A DNA stretch of 64,000 nucleotides from Thermoplasmata archaeon. GTDB taxonomy: Archaea > Thermoplasmatota > Thermoplasmata > Lutacidiplasmatales > UBA184. The translations under genes were made by a program, and so were the position numbers. Below are positions 36,456-44,633 of the stretch, in pieces (position 1 is the first letter of the stretch; each line of letters begins with the position of its first letter). The DNA is taken from positions 1 through 64,000 of the forward strand of contig DAHUYN010000011.1 in assembly GCA_027315165.1 (NCBI GenBank), read 5' to 3'. The notes beneath the pieces are model-generated. The model was not told where the DNA came from and made no database searches. It saw nothing but the letters and a program-made list of their open reading frames with translations.

Positions 36456-38093
36456 CTACCCCTTGTATACCGGTCCGTGGAACAGGTAGCAGGCGACCTG
36501 GTGCCCCTCGCCCTCGACGGTCAGGGGGGGACGGGCCTCCTTGCAGACCGGCATCGCGTGCGGGCATCGCGGATGGAAGCGGCAGCCGGTGGGAGGATAA
36601 ATCAGATTGGGGACCGACCCGGGGATCGACTCGAGCTTCTTGTCCGGCTCGTCCATGCGGGGAATGGAACTGAGGAGCCCCTGGGTGTAGGGATGGAGAG
36701 GTTGCTTGTAGAGGTCCCGGACGGGCGCGACCTCGACGACGTTCCCCGCGTACATCACCGCGACGCGGTCGGCGACCTCGGCGATGACCCCGAGGTCGTG
36801 CGTGATGAGCAGGATCGCGGTGCCCTGGGTCTCCTTGAGGTTCCGCATCAGCTCGAGGATCTGGGCTTGGATGGTGACGTCGAGCGCGGTCGTCGGCTCG
36901 TCGGCGATGAGGAGCTCGGGACGCGCCGAGAGGGCCATCGCGATCATCACGCGCTGGAGCATCCCGCCCGAGAGCTCGTGCGGGAACCCGCGCGCGACCT
37001 GGACGGGGTTCGCGATGCGCACCCCCTCGAGGAGCGAGACGACGCGCCAGAACACCTCCTGCTGCAGCGGGCGCTTGGCGTAGCCGCGGACCCCCCAGAC
37101 GCCGTAGTAGAACGTCCGGAGCCGCAGGAAGTTGCGGAGCGAGCCCGCCTTCCGGCGGTCGAAGAGATGCTCCTTCCCCTCCCGCATCTCCCGCATGTAG
37201 GTCTCCCGGAGGCGGCGGGTCTGGGCGAGGACGGCCAGCTCGCGCCTGAGGTAGGCGCGGTGGAAGCCCGAGAGACGCAGGCGCCCGAGCGCCTTGCGGA
37301 GCTCCGGCAGGCGGGACTCGGGGTCCGACCAGCTCGAGCGGAAGATGTAGAACGACTGGGTGGCGATCGACGGGTCGCGCGCCGCCTCGCCGAGCTTCCG
37401 GGCGGCCTCGCGCAGCGCCTCGGAGTCGTTCGACTTCGCGACCTTGAGGAGCTCGCGGATCGCCGCCTCGACCTCGGGCCCCGAGGGCCTCGCGTTGAGC
37501 AGCGCCTCCATCACTTCCTCGCCGCGGTGGAGGAGGAGCGCCTCGCCGACCTGGTCGGCGATCGAGAAGATCGGGTTGAGCGCGGTCTGCGGCTCCTGGA
37601 AGATCATCGAGATGCCGCCGCCGCGCACCGCGGTCATCCGTTCCTGGGCCTGGCGGATCCGGCGGTAGAAACGCCGGACCTTCACGCGGTTCGTCTTCGG
37701 GATCGGGCGGAACTTCGCCTCCCGGTCGACCCCCCAGAGCAGGTTGGCCCCCTTGAACAGGATCATCCCGTCCATGATGCGGCCCGGCGGGTCCGCGATG
37801 AGCTTCGTGACGGAGAAGGCGGTGACGCTCTTGCCGCAGCCGGTCTCGCCGACCAGTCCGACGGTCTCGCCCCGCCGGATGTTGAAGCTGACGCCGTCGA
37901 GCGCCTTGACGACGCCGTCGTAGGTGAAGAAGTAGGTCCGCAGGTTCCGGACGTCGAGGATCACGTTCCCGATGCGCGAGTTCCCTTCAGGGGCCGCCGT
38001 CGGTGGGGTCGGGGCTCCCGCGGGTCCGGCCTCGGGACGGGGCTCCGAGGGGATCATCCCCCCGTTCACCGGCATGCGAGAGGCGGCCGCCAT
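36456..38093 (-). CDS. oppD: Oligopeptide ABC transporter ATPase (OppD-like) with large helical insertion
   Basis: A 545-residue ATPase, against roughly 330 for typical OppD. The N-terminal 40 residues are Pro/Ala-rich. Walker A GETGCGKS (82-89), Q-loop [10 protein letters not shown] (165-174), signature LSGGM (374-378), Walker B LLIADEP (394-400) and the C-terminal Cys-containing GCRFHPRCP region are intact. Between Q-loop and signature lie about 145 extra residues (about 190-350), strongly charged and helical-looking, rich in Arg and Glu. It falls where the ATPase helical domain contacts the membrane subunits. It follows OppC by 8 nt. Confidence 0.9.
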   Translation of the reverse strand: MAAASRMPVNGGMIPSEPRPEAGPAGAPTPPTAAPEGNSRIGNVILDVRNLRTYFFTYDGVVKALDGVSFNIRRGETVGLVGETGCGKSVTAFSVTKLIADPPGRIMDGMILFKGANLLWGVDREAKFRPIPKTNRVKVRRFYRRIRQAQERMTAVRGGGISMIFQEPQTALNPIFSIADQVGEALLLHRGEEVMEALLNARPSGPEVEAAIRELLKVAKSNDSEALREAARKLGEAARDPSIATQSFYIFRSSWSDPESRLPELRKALGRLRLSGFHRAYLRRELAVLAQTRRLRETYMREMREGKEHLFDRRKAGSLRNFLRLRTFYYGVWGVRGYAKRPLQQEVFWRVVSLLEGVRIANPVQVARGFPHELSGGMLQRVMIAMALSARPELLIADEPTTALDVTIQAQILELMRNLKETQGTAILLITHDLGVIAEVADRVAVMYAGNVVEVAPVRDLYKQPLHPYTQGLLSSIPRMDEPDKKLESIPGSVPNLIYPPTGCRFHPRCPHAMPVCKEARPPLTVEGEGHQVACYLFHGPVYKG

Positions 38094-38101
38094 CTTGCTT
38101 C

Positions 38102-39247
38102 CTACCTCCGGAGCCTCGGGTCGAGCGCGTCACGCAGGCCGTCGGAGAGGAAGTTGACGGCGATCGCGAAGAGGAAGATCGTGAGGCCCGGGAAGAGGAG
38201 CTGCCACCACGGGACGACGCACGACCCCGCGCCGAGGTTGAGCGTGCAGGTGCTCAACAGCTGCGGGATCAGGCGGATCGCGAGCGCCGAGACGGAGCCC
38301 CACTCGGGGAAGTAGGGGCTCGGGAAGATCTGGAAGCCGAGGAAGACGATCGCGCCGAGCAGGAGCGGGATCACGCCGACGTCGAGCGAGATCTGGACGA
38401 AGATCGGGAACAGGCTGTTGGGGATGATGTGCCGTCCCAAGAGCCTCGGCCAGCCGGCGCCGCTCGCCTTCGAGGCCTCGACGTACTTCTGTTCTCGCGT
38501 CACGAGAACCTGGCCGCGGACGATCCTCGTGTAGATCGGCCACCAGGTGATGATGAACGCGAGCATCAGGATGCCGATCCGGCCGTTGAACGTCTTGAAC
38601 GACGACCCCACGGCCGCGAGCAGCACCAGGATCAGCAGGAGCCCGGGGATCGAGAGGAAGACGTCGGTGACCCGCATGATGCCCTCATCGACGTACCCGC
38701 CCGAGTAGCCGGCGATCGAGCCGAGGAGCAGGCCCAGGCCGGCACCCGAAAGGACGATGCCCGCGGAGATCCCGAGCGACCAGGGGGCGCCTTTGACCTC
38801 TCCCTGGTAGATGCTGAAGAAGTACGGGCTGTTCGTCGTCGCGAGGGAGCCGAGCGGCAACGGACCCAAGGAGAGATGGGTCAGGTCCCACGTGGGGGGG
38901 ACGAAACCTTCGTAATTCGGGTCGACCGCGTAGCAGTTGGGCCCGGGGGGCGCCTGGTTGCTCGGGTAGGTACAGATGTTGTTGCAGCCCTGGGTCGCGT
39001 TCGACGTGCCACCCGAGAACGGTCCGGTGTAGCTGCCGCAGTAGTACTCGAGCTGCGTGCTCGAGGCGTGGTAGAAGAACGAGTAGACCGCGATGAAGAT
39101 GAAGCAGACCAGGATGACGAGGCCGATCATCGCGAGCGTGTTCCGGCTCAGGAAGTACCAGGTCCTCTGGAACTGAGCGACCCGCGGGTTCGGGCGCCGT
39201 CCCTTCTCGGAGGGGGAGGCACCGGGGATCGGAACGGGCGTCGCCAT
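38102..39247 (-). CDS. oppC: Oligopeptide ABC transporter permease (OppC-like)
   Basis: A 381-residue inner-membrane subunit. The N-terminal helix (about 33-55) is followed by an extracellular loop longer than usual, with several Cys and Tyr (about 58-150). The five-helix permease domain carries the EAA-like loop (KYVEASKASGAGWPRLLGRHIIPNS, split here as two adjacent parts) that docks the ATPases. It is translated 7 nt after OppB. The large external loop could contact the binding protein or form disulfides. Confidence 0.9.
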   Translation of the reverse strand: MATPVPIPGASPSEKGRRPNPRVAQFQRTWYFLSRNTLAMIGLVILVCFIFIAVYSFFYHASSTQLEYYCGSYTGPFSGGTSNATQGCNNICTYPSNQAPPGPNCYAVDPNYEGFVPPTWDLTHLSLGPLPLGSLATTNSPYFFSIYQGEVKGAPWSLGISAGIVLSGAGLGLLLGSIAGYSGGYVDEGIMRVTDVFLSIPGLLLILVLLAAVGSSFKTFNGRIGILMLAFIITWWPIYTRIVRGQVLVTREQKYVEASKASGAGWPRLLGRHIIPNSLFPIFVQISLDVGVIPLLLGAIVFLGFQIFPSPYFPEWGSVSALAIRLIPQLLSTCTLNLGAGSCVVPWWQLLFPGLTIFLFAIAVNFLSDGLRDALDPRLRR

Positions 39248-39254
39248 GGTCAGC

Positions 39255-40445
39255 TCAGCCGAGCCTCACTCGGGGGTCGAGGAAGCCGTAGACGATGTCG
39301 ACGAGGATGTTCGCCGTGACGACGATGATCGTGAACAGCAGCGTCGAGCCGAAGATGAGCCCGAAGTCGTAGGGCGGCTGGATCGAGAGCGCGAGGATCA
39401 GACCGATCCCGCGGAGGTTGAACACCTCCTCGATGATCGGGAATCCCGAGATGAACCCGGCGAACGTGAGGCCGAGGACCGTGACGGTCACGTTGAGGGA
39501 GTTCCGCCCGGCGTGCTTGCGGACGACGCCCGCCTCCGAGACGCCCTTCGCGCGAGCCGTGCGCACGAAGTCCATGTTCAGCACCTCGAGCATGCTGTTG
39601 CGCACGAACCGAAGGATCGCGGCAATCGAGCCGTAGGCGATCACGAACGCGGGGAGAAGCAGCCGGAAGACGGTGTCGCCCGCCAGCCACCAGTTCCCGT
39701 GCAAGGCGGCGTCGATCGTCGGGAAGCCCGTCGGGGTCGACTGCTGGTGCGCGCCGATCCACGAGGGGAAGACTCCGCCCGCGAAGCATCCGGGCTGGGG
39801 CCACGAGCCCGTGAAGTCGAAGTAGGGGCTCGAGGTCCCGCCGCATTCGAGGTGACCGGAGCCGGCGGCAAAGGTCGCCCCGAGCAGAACGAGATAGGCC
39901 AGAATGAACCCTGGCAAAGCGAACCCGGAGAACGACAGGATGCGCGCGCCCTGGTCGAGGGGCCGATTCCGGTAGACGGCGGAGTAGTTGCCGATCGGGA
40001 TCGCGAGCAGGAGGATGATGGCCAGCGAGATCGCCGCGAGCTCGAGCGTGAACGGCAGGTACCACGAGAGGACCTGGGCGACCGGGATCTGATTGGTCCC
40101 GATGACCGAGGACGCGGGGCTGTGCGTCGCGGTGAAACCCCACTGCAACGTCAGGGCATTGTAGAGATATTTCAGGTATTGGACCTCGATCGGCTGGTCG
40201 AGCCCGAGCATGTGCACACCCTGGTAGTACGCCGGGTTCTGGCACTGGCCGGTCTCGCTGGCGTTGTTGTGGAGGACGGCGCACGAGATGTACTGGGAGT
40301 AGCCGTTCTTCGAGAATCCGATCGCGGAGATGAGGCGGTCCTGGATCGGCAGCGCGGAGGTGATGGCGAAGGTGATCGTCATCACCCCGATGATCACCGG
40401 GATGAGGAGCAGGATACGCCGCACGATGTAGACCCACATCTTCAT
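39255..40445 (-). CDS. oppB: Oligopeptide ABC transporter permease (OppB-like)
   Basis: A roughly 396-residue permease beginning MKMWVYIVRRILLLIPV, the standard OppB start; the longer frame upstream is rejected. The external loop between helix 1 and the permease core is extended (about 30-120). The EAA-like segment FVRTARAKGVSEAGVV precedes the last helices, and the C terminus VYGFLDPRVRLG is typical of the family. It is the first gene of the operon oppB-C-D-F plus a small membrane protein. A TATA box lies about 62 nt upstream, with GGGAGG before the start. Confidence 0.92.
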   Translation of the reverse strand: MKMWVYIVRRILLLIPVIIGVMTITFAITSALPIQDRLISAIGFSKNGYSQYISCAVLHNNASETGQCQNPAYYQGVHMLGLDQPIEVQYLKYLYNALTLQWGFTATHSPASSVIGTNQIPVAQVLSWYLPFTLELAAISLAIILLLAIPIGNYSAVYRNRPLDQGARILSFSGFALPGFILAYLVLLGATFAAGSGHLECGGTSSPYFDFTGSWPQPGCFAGGVFPSWIGAHQQSTPTGFPTIDAALHGNWWLAGDTVFRLLLPAFVIAYGSIAAILRFVRNSMLEVLNMDFVRTARAKGVSEAGVVRKHAGRNSLNVTVTVLGLTFAGFISGFPIIEEVFNLRGIGLILALSIQPPYDFGLIFGSTLLFTIIVVTANILVDIVYGFLDPRVRLG

Positions 40446-40503
40446 CGAAGGCTCACCCTCCCGGTCGTTCCCCCGGTGGAACGGAGGCCCGATTCTGGCG
40501 CCC

Positions 40504-40511
40504 CTATATAG
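40504..40511 (-). promoter_or_regulatory. TATA box for the opp operon
   Basis: CTATATAG (self-complementary) is centred about 62 nt before the OppB ATG at 40445, predicting a leader of about 36 nt. GGGAGG in that leader can serve as ribosome-binding site. Confidence 0.55.
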
Positions 40512-40695
40512 AGATTTGAGCGCGTACACTCGCCTAGGGCCCCTCCGACCGGCTTCCGAGCCGCTCGGGGGGACTCGAACGGGGGCGGCGAGAGGGACCC
40601 CCCCGTCCGCCTTCGGCACACGCCTTGAGCGGCGGTGCCGCGCCGAGGGCCGCCCGGCCGGAGCTCCCTCGCCGTGCCCCGAATGGAGCGGGCCG

Positions 40696-41055
40696 CTAGA
40701 GCAGCGGCAGGCTCCCGGTGACGGCGTCGACCTCCGCCTCGGGTCCCGGGCCGATCCCGAGGACGGTCCGCGTGCCCGGCGCGACCTCGGTGAGGCCAGC
40801 GTCCTCGACATAGACCGTCGAGAGACCCCGCGCTCGGGCCGCCCGTCGCAGCTCCTCCATCTCCTCGAGCGTCTTCGCGACGACGGCGATCTTCTTCTGG
40901 CCGGTCGCGAGCCAGGCGTCGATCGAGGGTCGGTGGTGTCGCTCCCCTTCGAGATAGAGCATCACGGCGGCGTGCGCGACCTGGACCGCGGCCTTCCCGG
41001 CCGTCAGACGGAGCTCCCCGCGAACGACGAAGACCATCTTGGGGGTCCCGGTCAT
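40696..41055 (-). CDS. pth2: Peptidyl-tRNA hydrolase, Pth2 family
   Basis: Pth2 frees tRNA from stalled peptidyl-tRNA. From the ATG at 41055 the protein has 119 residues and the family motifs KMVFVVRGELRLTAGKAAVQVAHAAV at the N terminus (given here only for its GK-A-QVAHA core), KKIAVVAKTLEEM, and the C-terminal DAGLTEVAPGTRTVLGIGP. An in-frame TTG at 41079 would add 8 residues and overlap the upstream gene. It is last in a run of genes SRP54, DUF1616-like and Pth2, all on the minus strand. Confidence 0.93.
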   Translation of the reverse strand: MTGTPKMVFVVRGELRLTAGKAAVQVAHAAVMLYLEGERHHRPSIDAWLATGQKKIAVVAKTLEEMEELRRAARARGLSTVYVEDAGLTEVAPGTRTVLGIGPGPEAEVDAVTGSLPLL

Positions 41056-41068
41056 CGACACGCGGGAC

Positions 41069-41602
41069 CTACTCGGCAAGGTCGGCCCTCCGGGCGTCGG
41101 TGATCCGGCGCCGTTCCTCCTCGAGCTCGGCGAGGCGCTGGCGCAGCCGGGCGGTCTCCGCCGTTTCCGGGCCGATCCGGAGGGCGTGCCGAACGCGCCG
41201 CTCCTCCCGCGCCAGGCCCTCGAGCGCGCGGACCGCCGGCCAGGCGCCGTCCTCGTCCGGCGCCTCCGGAGCGGGCGAGGGTCGCGGAGGCTCGCGGGCG
41301 AACCGTCCGCGGCGCCAGGCGAGGACCGCCCCGGCGATCGTGACGACCGCGAGGACCTCCTCGAGGAGAGGGTCCGACCACGCGGCGGAGAACCCGCCGG
41401 GCAGCGCGAGGAGGCCGAAGCCGACGACGACGGTGAGGGCGACGCTCATCGTCACCGAGAGCGCCGTCGTCATCGCGAGCCGTTCGGGGCCCTCGGCCCC
41501 GCGCAGGCGCCACTCGGGGAACACCGCGAGCGTGAGCGCGAGGCCGGGCAGGAAGAAGAGGAGCAGAAGCCCGGCCCCGGCCTCGATCGGGGAGACCGAC
41601 AT
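41069..41602 (-). CDS. DUF1616-like membrane protein
   Basis: A 177-residue protein. Helix 1 (about 8-28, LLLLFFLPGLALTLAVFP) followed by EGPERLAMTTALSVTMSVA resembles the N-terminal part of archaeal DUF1616 proteins. Helix 2 spans about 43-68 and helix 3 about 85-103. The C-terminal third is Arg/Glu-rich and probably a coiled coil (about 130-177). It lies 12 nt after SRP54 and 13 nt before Pth2. Function unknown. Confidence 0.65.
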   Translation of the reverse strand: MSVSPIEAGAGLLLLFFLPGLALTLAVFPEWRLRGAEGPERLAMTTALSVTMSVALTVVVGFGLLALPGGFSAAWSDPLLEEVLAVVTIAGAVLAWRRGRFAREPPRPSPAPEAPDEDGAWPAVRALEGLAREERRVRHALRIGPETAETARLRQRLAELEEERRRITDARRADLAE

Positions 41603-41614
41603 CGGACTCGTCTC

Positions 41615-42952
41615 CTACGCCGTCGGCCCGCCGCCCGGGAACTGGCGCTCGAGCTGGCGTCGGAGCTTGCGGTTCGACGCGATCCCGTGGGCCGCCTTGC
41701 GGGTCGTATCGTAGTATCGAAGGAGCGCGCGGACCTCCTGCGGACGCTGGCCGCTCCCGCGGGCGATCCGGTGGATCCGGTCGCTCTTGATGAGGTGCGG
41801 GTCGTCGAGCTCGCCCGCGTTCATCGAATCGAGGATCGCCCGGAACCGGCGGAGGCGGGCCTGCGTGTCCTGCATCTGCTGGTCGTCGATCTTCGCGCCG
41901 CTCAGGACGGGGAACATCGACATCAGCTTCGAGAACGGGCCCATCTGGCCGAGGGACTCGAGCTGCGTACGCATGTCGCGCAGCGAGAACCGGCCGGTCA
42001 TCAGGTTCTCGGCCGCCTTCTGGGCCTCCGCCTTGTCGGTCAGTTCCTCGAAGCGCTCGAGGAGCGTCTGGATGTCCCCCATCCCGAGGAGTCGGGAGAC
42101 GAAGCGGGTCGGGTCGAACCGTTCGAGCTCGTCGAGGTGCTCTCCCGTCCCGATGAAGACGATGGGCGCGCCGCTCACGGCGACGGCGGAGAGCGCTCCT
42201 CCGCCCTTGGCCGACCCGTCGAGCTTGGTGAGGATGACCCCCGTGAGGCCCACCGCCTCGTGGAAGGCGGCCGCGCTGCGCCCCGCCGTCTGGCCCATGG
42301 CCGCATCGAGGACCAAGAGCGTCTCCTCCGGCTGAAGGACCGCGCGGACCCGCGCGAGTTCCTGGATGAGGTCGGGGTCGATGCCGGAGCGACCGGCCGT
42401 ATCGACGATCACCGCGACGTGGGGGGGCAGCCGCGCGAGCGCCTCCTGCACGATGACCTCGGCCCGCTTCTCCTGCCGGTTCGCGTAGAAGTCGCAGCCG
42501 ACCTTCTTGGACAGCTGCTCGAGCTGGTCGATCGCCGCGGGCCGATGCACGTCGGCGGCCACGAGCGCGACGCGGACGCCCTTCTTCTGGAAGAAGCGCG
42601 CCAGCTTCGCGGCGGTCGTCGTCTTGCCCTGGCCGAACAGCCCCGCCAGGAGGAGGCGCCTCGGTCGGAGCTCGAAGGTCCGCTCCTTGCCGAGGATCCC
42701 CCGGATCTCCTCGTAGATGATGCGGACGAGGAAATCGCGGAGGCTGGCCCCCGCGGGGGGCTTCTCCTCGGTCGCCCGCTTTCGGACGCGCTGGGTCAGC
42801 TCGAGCGCGAGCTGGACGTTGACGTCCGACTGGAGGAGCGCCCGCTGGATGTCTCGCACGACCTCCGCGAGCAGCGCCTCGTCGACCGTCGACCCGCGGG
42901 CGATCTTCTGCAGCACGCCGCGGAGGGACTTGCCGAGCGAATCGAGTACCAT
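41615..42952 (-). CDS. srp54: Signal recognition particle GTPase SRP54
   Basis: SRP54 binds 7S RNA and signal sequences and docks at FtsY for co-translational export. The 445-residue protein has the N domain (1-90), the GTPase with G1 GLFGQGKTTTAAKLA near 106, DVHRPAAI, DTAGR (G3), TKLDG (G4) and GTGEHLDELE, and the Met-containing M domain from about 320 (FSLRDMRTQLESLGQMGP and a later SGQRPQEVRALLRYYD). The G1 loop FGQ differs slightly from the common QGS. The ATG start lies about 50 nt after a TATA-like AAAGATAAT on the minus strand. Confidence 0.95.
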   Translation of the reverse strand: MVLDSLGKSLRGVLQKIARGSTVDEALLAEVVRDIQRALLQSDVNVQLALELTQRVRKRATEEKPPAGASLRDFLVRIIYEEIRGILGKERTFELRPRRLLLAGLFGQGKTTTAAKLARFFQKKGVRVALVAADVHRPAAIDQLEQLSKKVGCDFYANRQEKRAEVIVQEALARLPPHVAVIVDTAGRSGIDPDLIQELARVRAVLQPEETLLVLDAAMGQTAGRSAAAFHEAVGLTGVILTKLDGSAKGGGALSAVAVSGAPIVFIGTGEHLDELERFDPTRFVSRLLGMGDIQTLLERFEELTDKAEAQKAAENLMTGRFSLRDMRTQLESLGQMGPFSKLMSMFPVLSGAKIDDQQMQDTQARLRRFRAILDSMNAGELDDPHLIKSDRIHRIARGSGQRPQEVRALLRYYDTTRKAAHGIASNRKLRRQLERQFPGGGPTA

Positions 42953-43099
42953 GGGACCCTGCGGCCGGCCGCACCTCTCGAGGGGGAGGACCCCTCATTA
43001 TCTTTGGGGAGTCGGGCCCTCGGCCGGCGGGCGTCGTTCCGGTCCCGCCCGGCCGAGGGAACCGTCATATCGCATGGGAGGGCTAGGAACGGCGAGACG

Positions 43100-44557
43100 A
43101 TGGCCCTCGAGACCCCCAGGCCCGCGAAGCCCGCCCCGCCGAAGCTGAACCCGATACGGGTTCCCATCGAGGAGGCGCCGGTCGTCGCGCGGGTCGTCGA
43201 CTTCCGCGAGGTCCTCCACGCCTACTCGAAGGAGGAGGCGGTCCTCGAGGCGAAGCGGTGCATCCAGTGTCGGCGGCCCTGGTGCGTCGAGGCCTGTCCG
43301 ATCTCGCAGGACTGCCGCGAGTACATCCGCCTGATCGCCGTCGAGGATTGGGATGGGGCCGCTCGCGTGACCCTCCGCGAGAACCCGCTGTCGACCTCCC
43401 TGTGCAAGGTCTGCTACCACTACTGCGAGGACTCCTGCGTCGTCAAGAAGAAGGGCGTTCCGATCGCGATCCGGCACCTCAAGCGCGCGGCGCTCGACTA
43501 CGGCACGAAGGAGCTCGTCTACGTTCCCTCGGCCCCGAAGGGGCAGCGCGTCGCCGTCGTCGGGGGCGGGCCGGCGGGCCTCATGGCCGCCTGGGAGCTC
43601 GCCGTCCGCGGCTACGGCGTGACGGTCTTCGAGCAGGAGCGCCTGCTCGGCGGCCTCCTGCAGACGATCCCCGCCTACCGGATGACCGAGGCGGACGTCG
43701 AGGAGGACCTGGCCCGGTTCCGTGACCTCGACGTCACCTTCGTGACCGAGCACAAGGTCGGGCTCGACTTCCCTCCTGAGGACCTCCTCGAGCAGGGGTA
43801 CGCGGCCGTCTTCCTCTCGGTCGGCACCCCGATGCACCGGTCGCTCAACCTCCCCGGAGAGGGTCTCGCCGGCGTCGTGCCGGCCCTCGACCTCCTCCGG
43901 CGCGTCCACGGGGGCGAGACTGTCGCGCTCGGCCGCCGCATTCTCGTCGTCGGAGGTGGGGACGTCGCGATGGACGCCGTGCGGACGGCGCTCCGTCTCT
44001 CCCCGGGAGCCGAGGTCTCGCTCGTCTACCGTCGCAGCCGGAGCGAGATGCCGGCCGACGCGGAGGAGGTGCACGGGGCCGAGCAGGAGGGGGTCCGTTT
44101 CCTCTTCCAGAGGGCCCCCGTCCGGATCCTCGGGAGCGACCACGTCGAAGGCCTCGTCGTCGAGGCGATCGAGCTCGGTCCGGCCGACGCGGGCGGCCGG
44201 CGCGCCCCGGTCCGCGTGCCCGGCTCGGAGGTGACGATGCCGTGCGACACGCTGATCGTCGCGGTCGGCCAGCGAGCCGACCTCCGAGGCTTTCCCGAGG
44301 AGCTCGACCTCAAGGTCAGCGCCCAGGGCTGGCCCGAGGGGCAGCAGCCGGGGTTCGCGACCGCGATACCGGGGGTCTTCGCCGCGGGCGGTCGCTCCGT
44401 CGTCTATGCGATGGGCGCCGGGACGGAGGCCGCCGAGGCGATCGACGCCTACCTCTGCGCCAAGCGTGGAGCGTCGCCCGGGCCGCGGCCGGACCCGTTC
44501 GGAGGCTCGGAGAGCTTCCACCTTCCGGCCGGCTACACGACGCCGATCCGCAGCTGA
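43100..44557 (+). CDS. GltD-like NAD(P)-dependent flavoprotein (glutamate synthase small-subunit family)
   Basis: A 485-residue protein with an N-terminal Fe-S domain (Cys-rich RCIQCRRPWCVEACP and LCKVCYHYCEDSC, about residues 53-115). An FAD-binding GGGPAGLMAAWELAVRG (about 155-171) and an NAD(P)-binding GGGDVAMDAVRTA (about 291-303) follow. The late AVGQ and VFAAGG motifs complete the FAD domain. Relatives serve glutamate synthase, NADH-dependent ferredoxin:NADP oxidoreductase (NfnB), sulfide dehydrogenase or dihydropyrimidine dehydrogenase. No partner subunit gene (GltB, NfnA) is adjacent, so the electron acceptor is unknown. ATG at 43100 is chosen over far-upstream in-frame starts that run through SRP54. 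Confidence 0.85.
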   Translation: MALETPRPAKPAPPKLNPIRVPIEEAPVVARVVDFREVLHAYSKEEAVLEAKRCIQCRRPWCVEACPISQDCREYIRLIAVEDWDGAARVTLRENPLSTSLCKVCYHYCEDSCVVKKKGVPIAIRHLKRAALDYGTKELVYVPSAPKGQRVAVVGGGPAGLMAAWELAVRGYGVTVFEQERLLGGLLQTIPAYRMTEADVEEDLARFRDLDVTFVTEHKVGLDFPPEDLLEQGYAAVFLSVGTPMHRSLNLPGEGLAGVVPALDLLRRVHGGETVALGRRILVVGGGDVAMDAVRTALRLSPGAEVSLVYRRSRSEMPADAEEVHGAEQEGVRFLFQRAPVRILGSDHVEGLVVEAIELGPADAGGRRAPVRVPGSEVTMPCDTLIVAVGQRADLRGFPEELDLKVSAQGWPEGQQPGFATAIPGVFAAGGRSVVYAMGAGTEAAEAIDAYLCAKRGASPGPRPDPFGGSESFHLPAGYTTPIRS

Positions 44558-44633
44558 GGGCCGCCGACGGCCTCGCGCGACTTCGGGCCCCAAAGTATTT
44601 TCACGGCGGGCTCCCTGAAACGGGCTGCGAACC

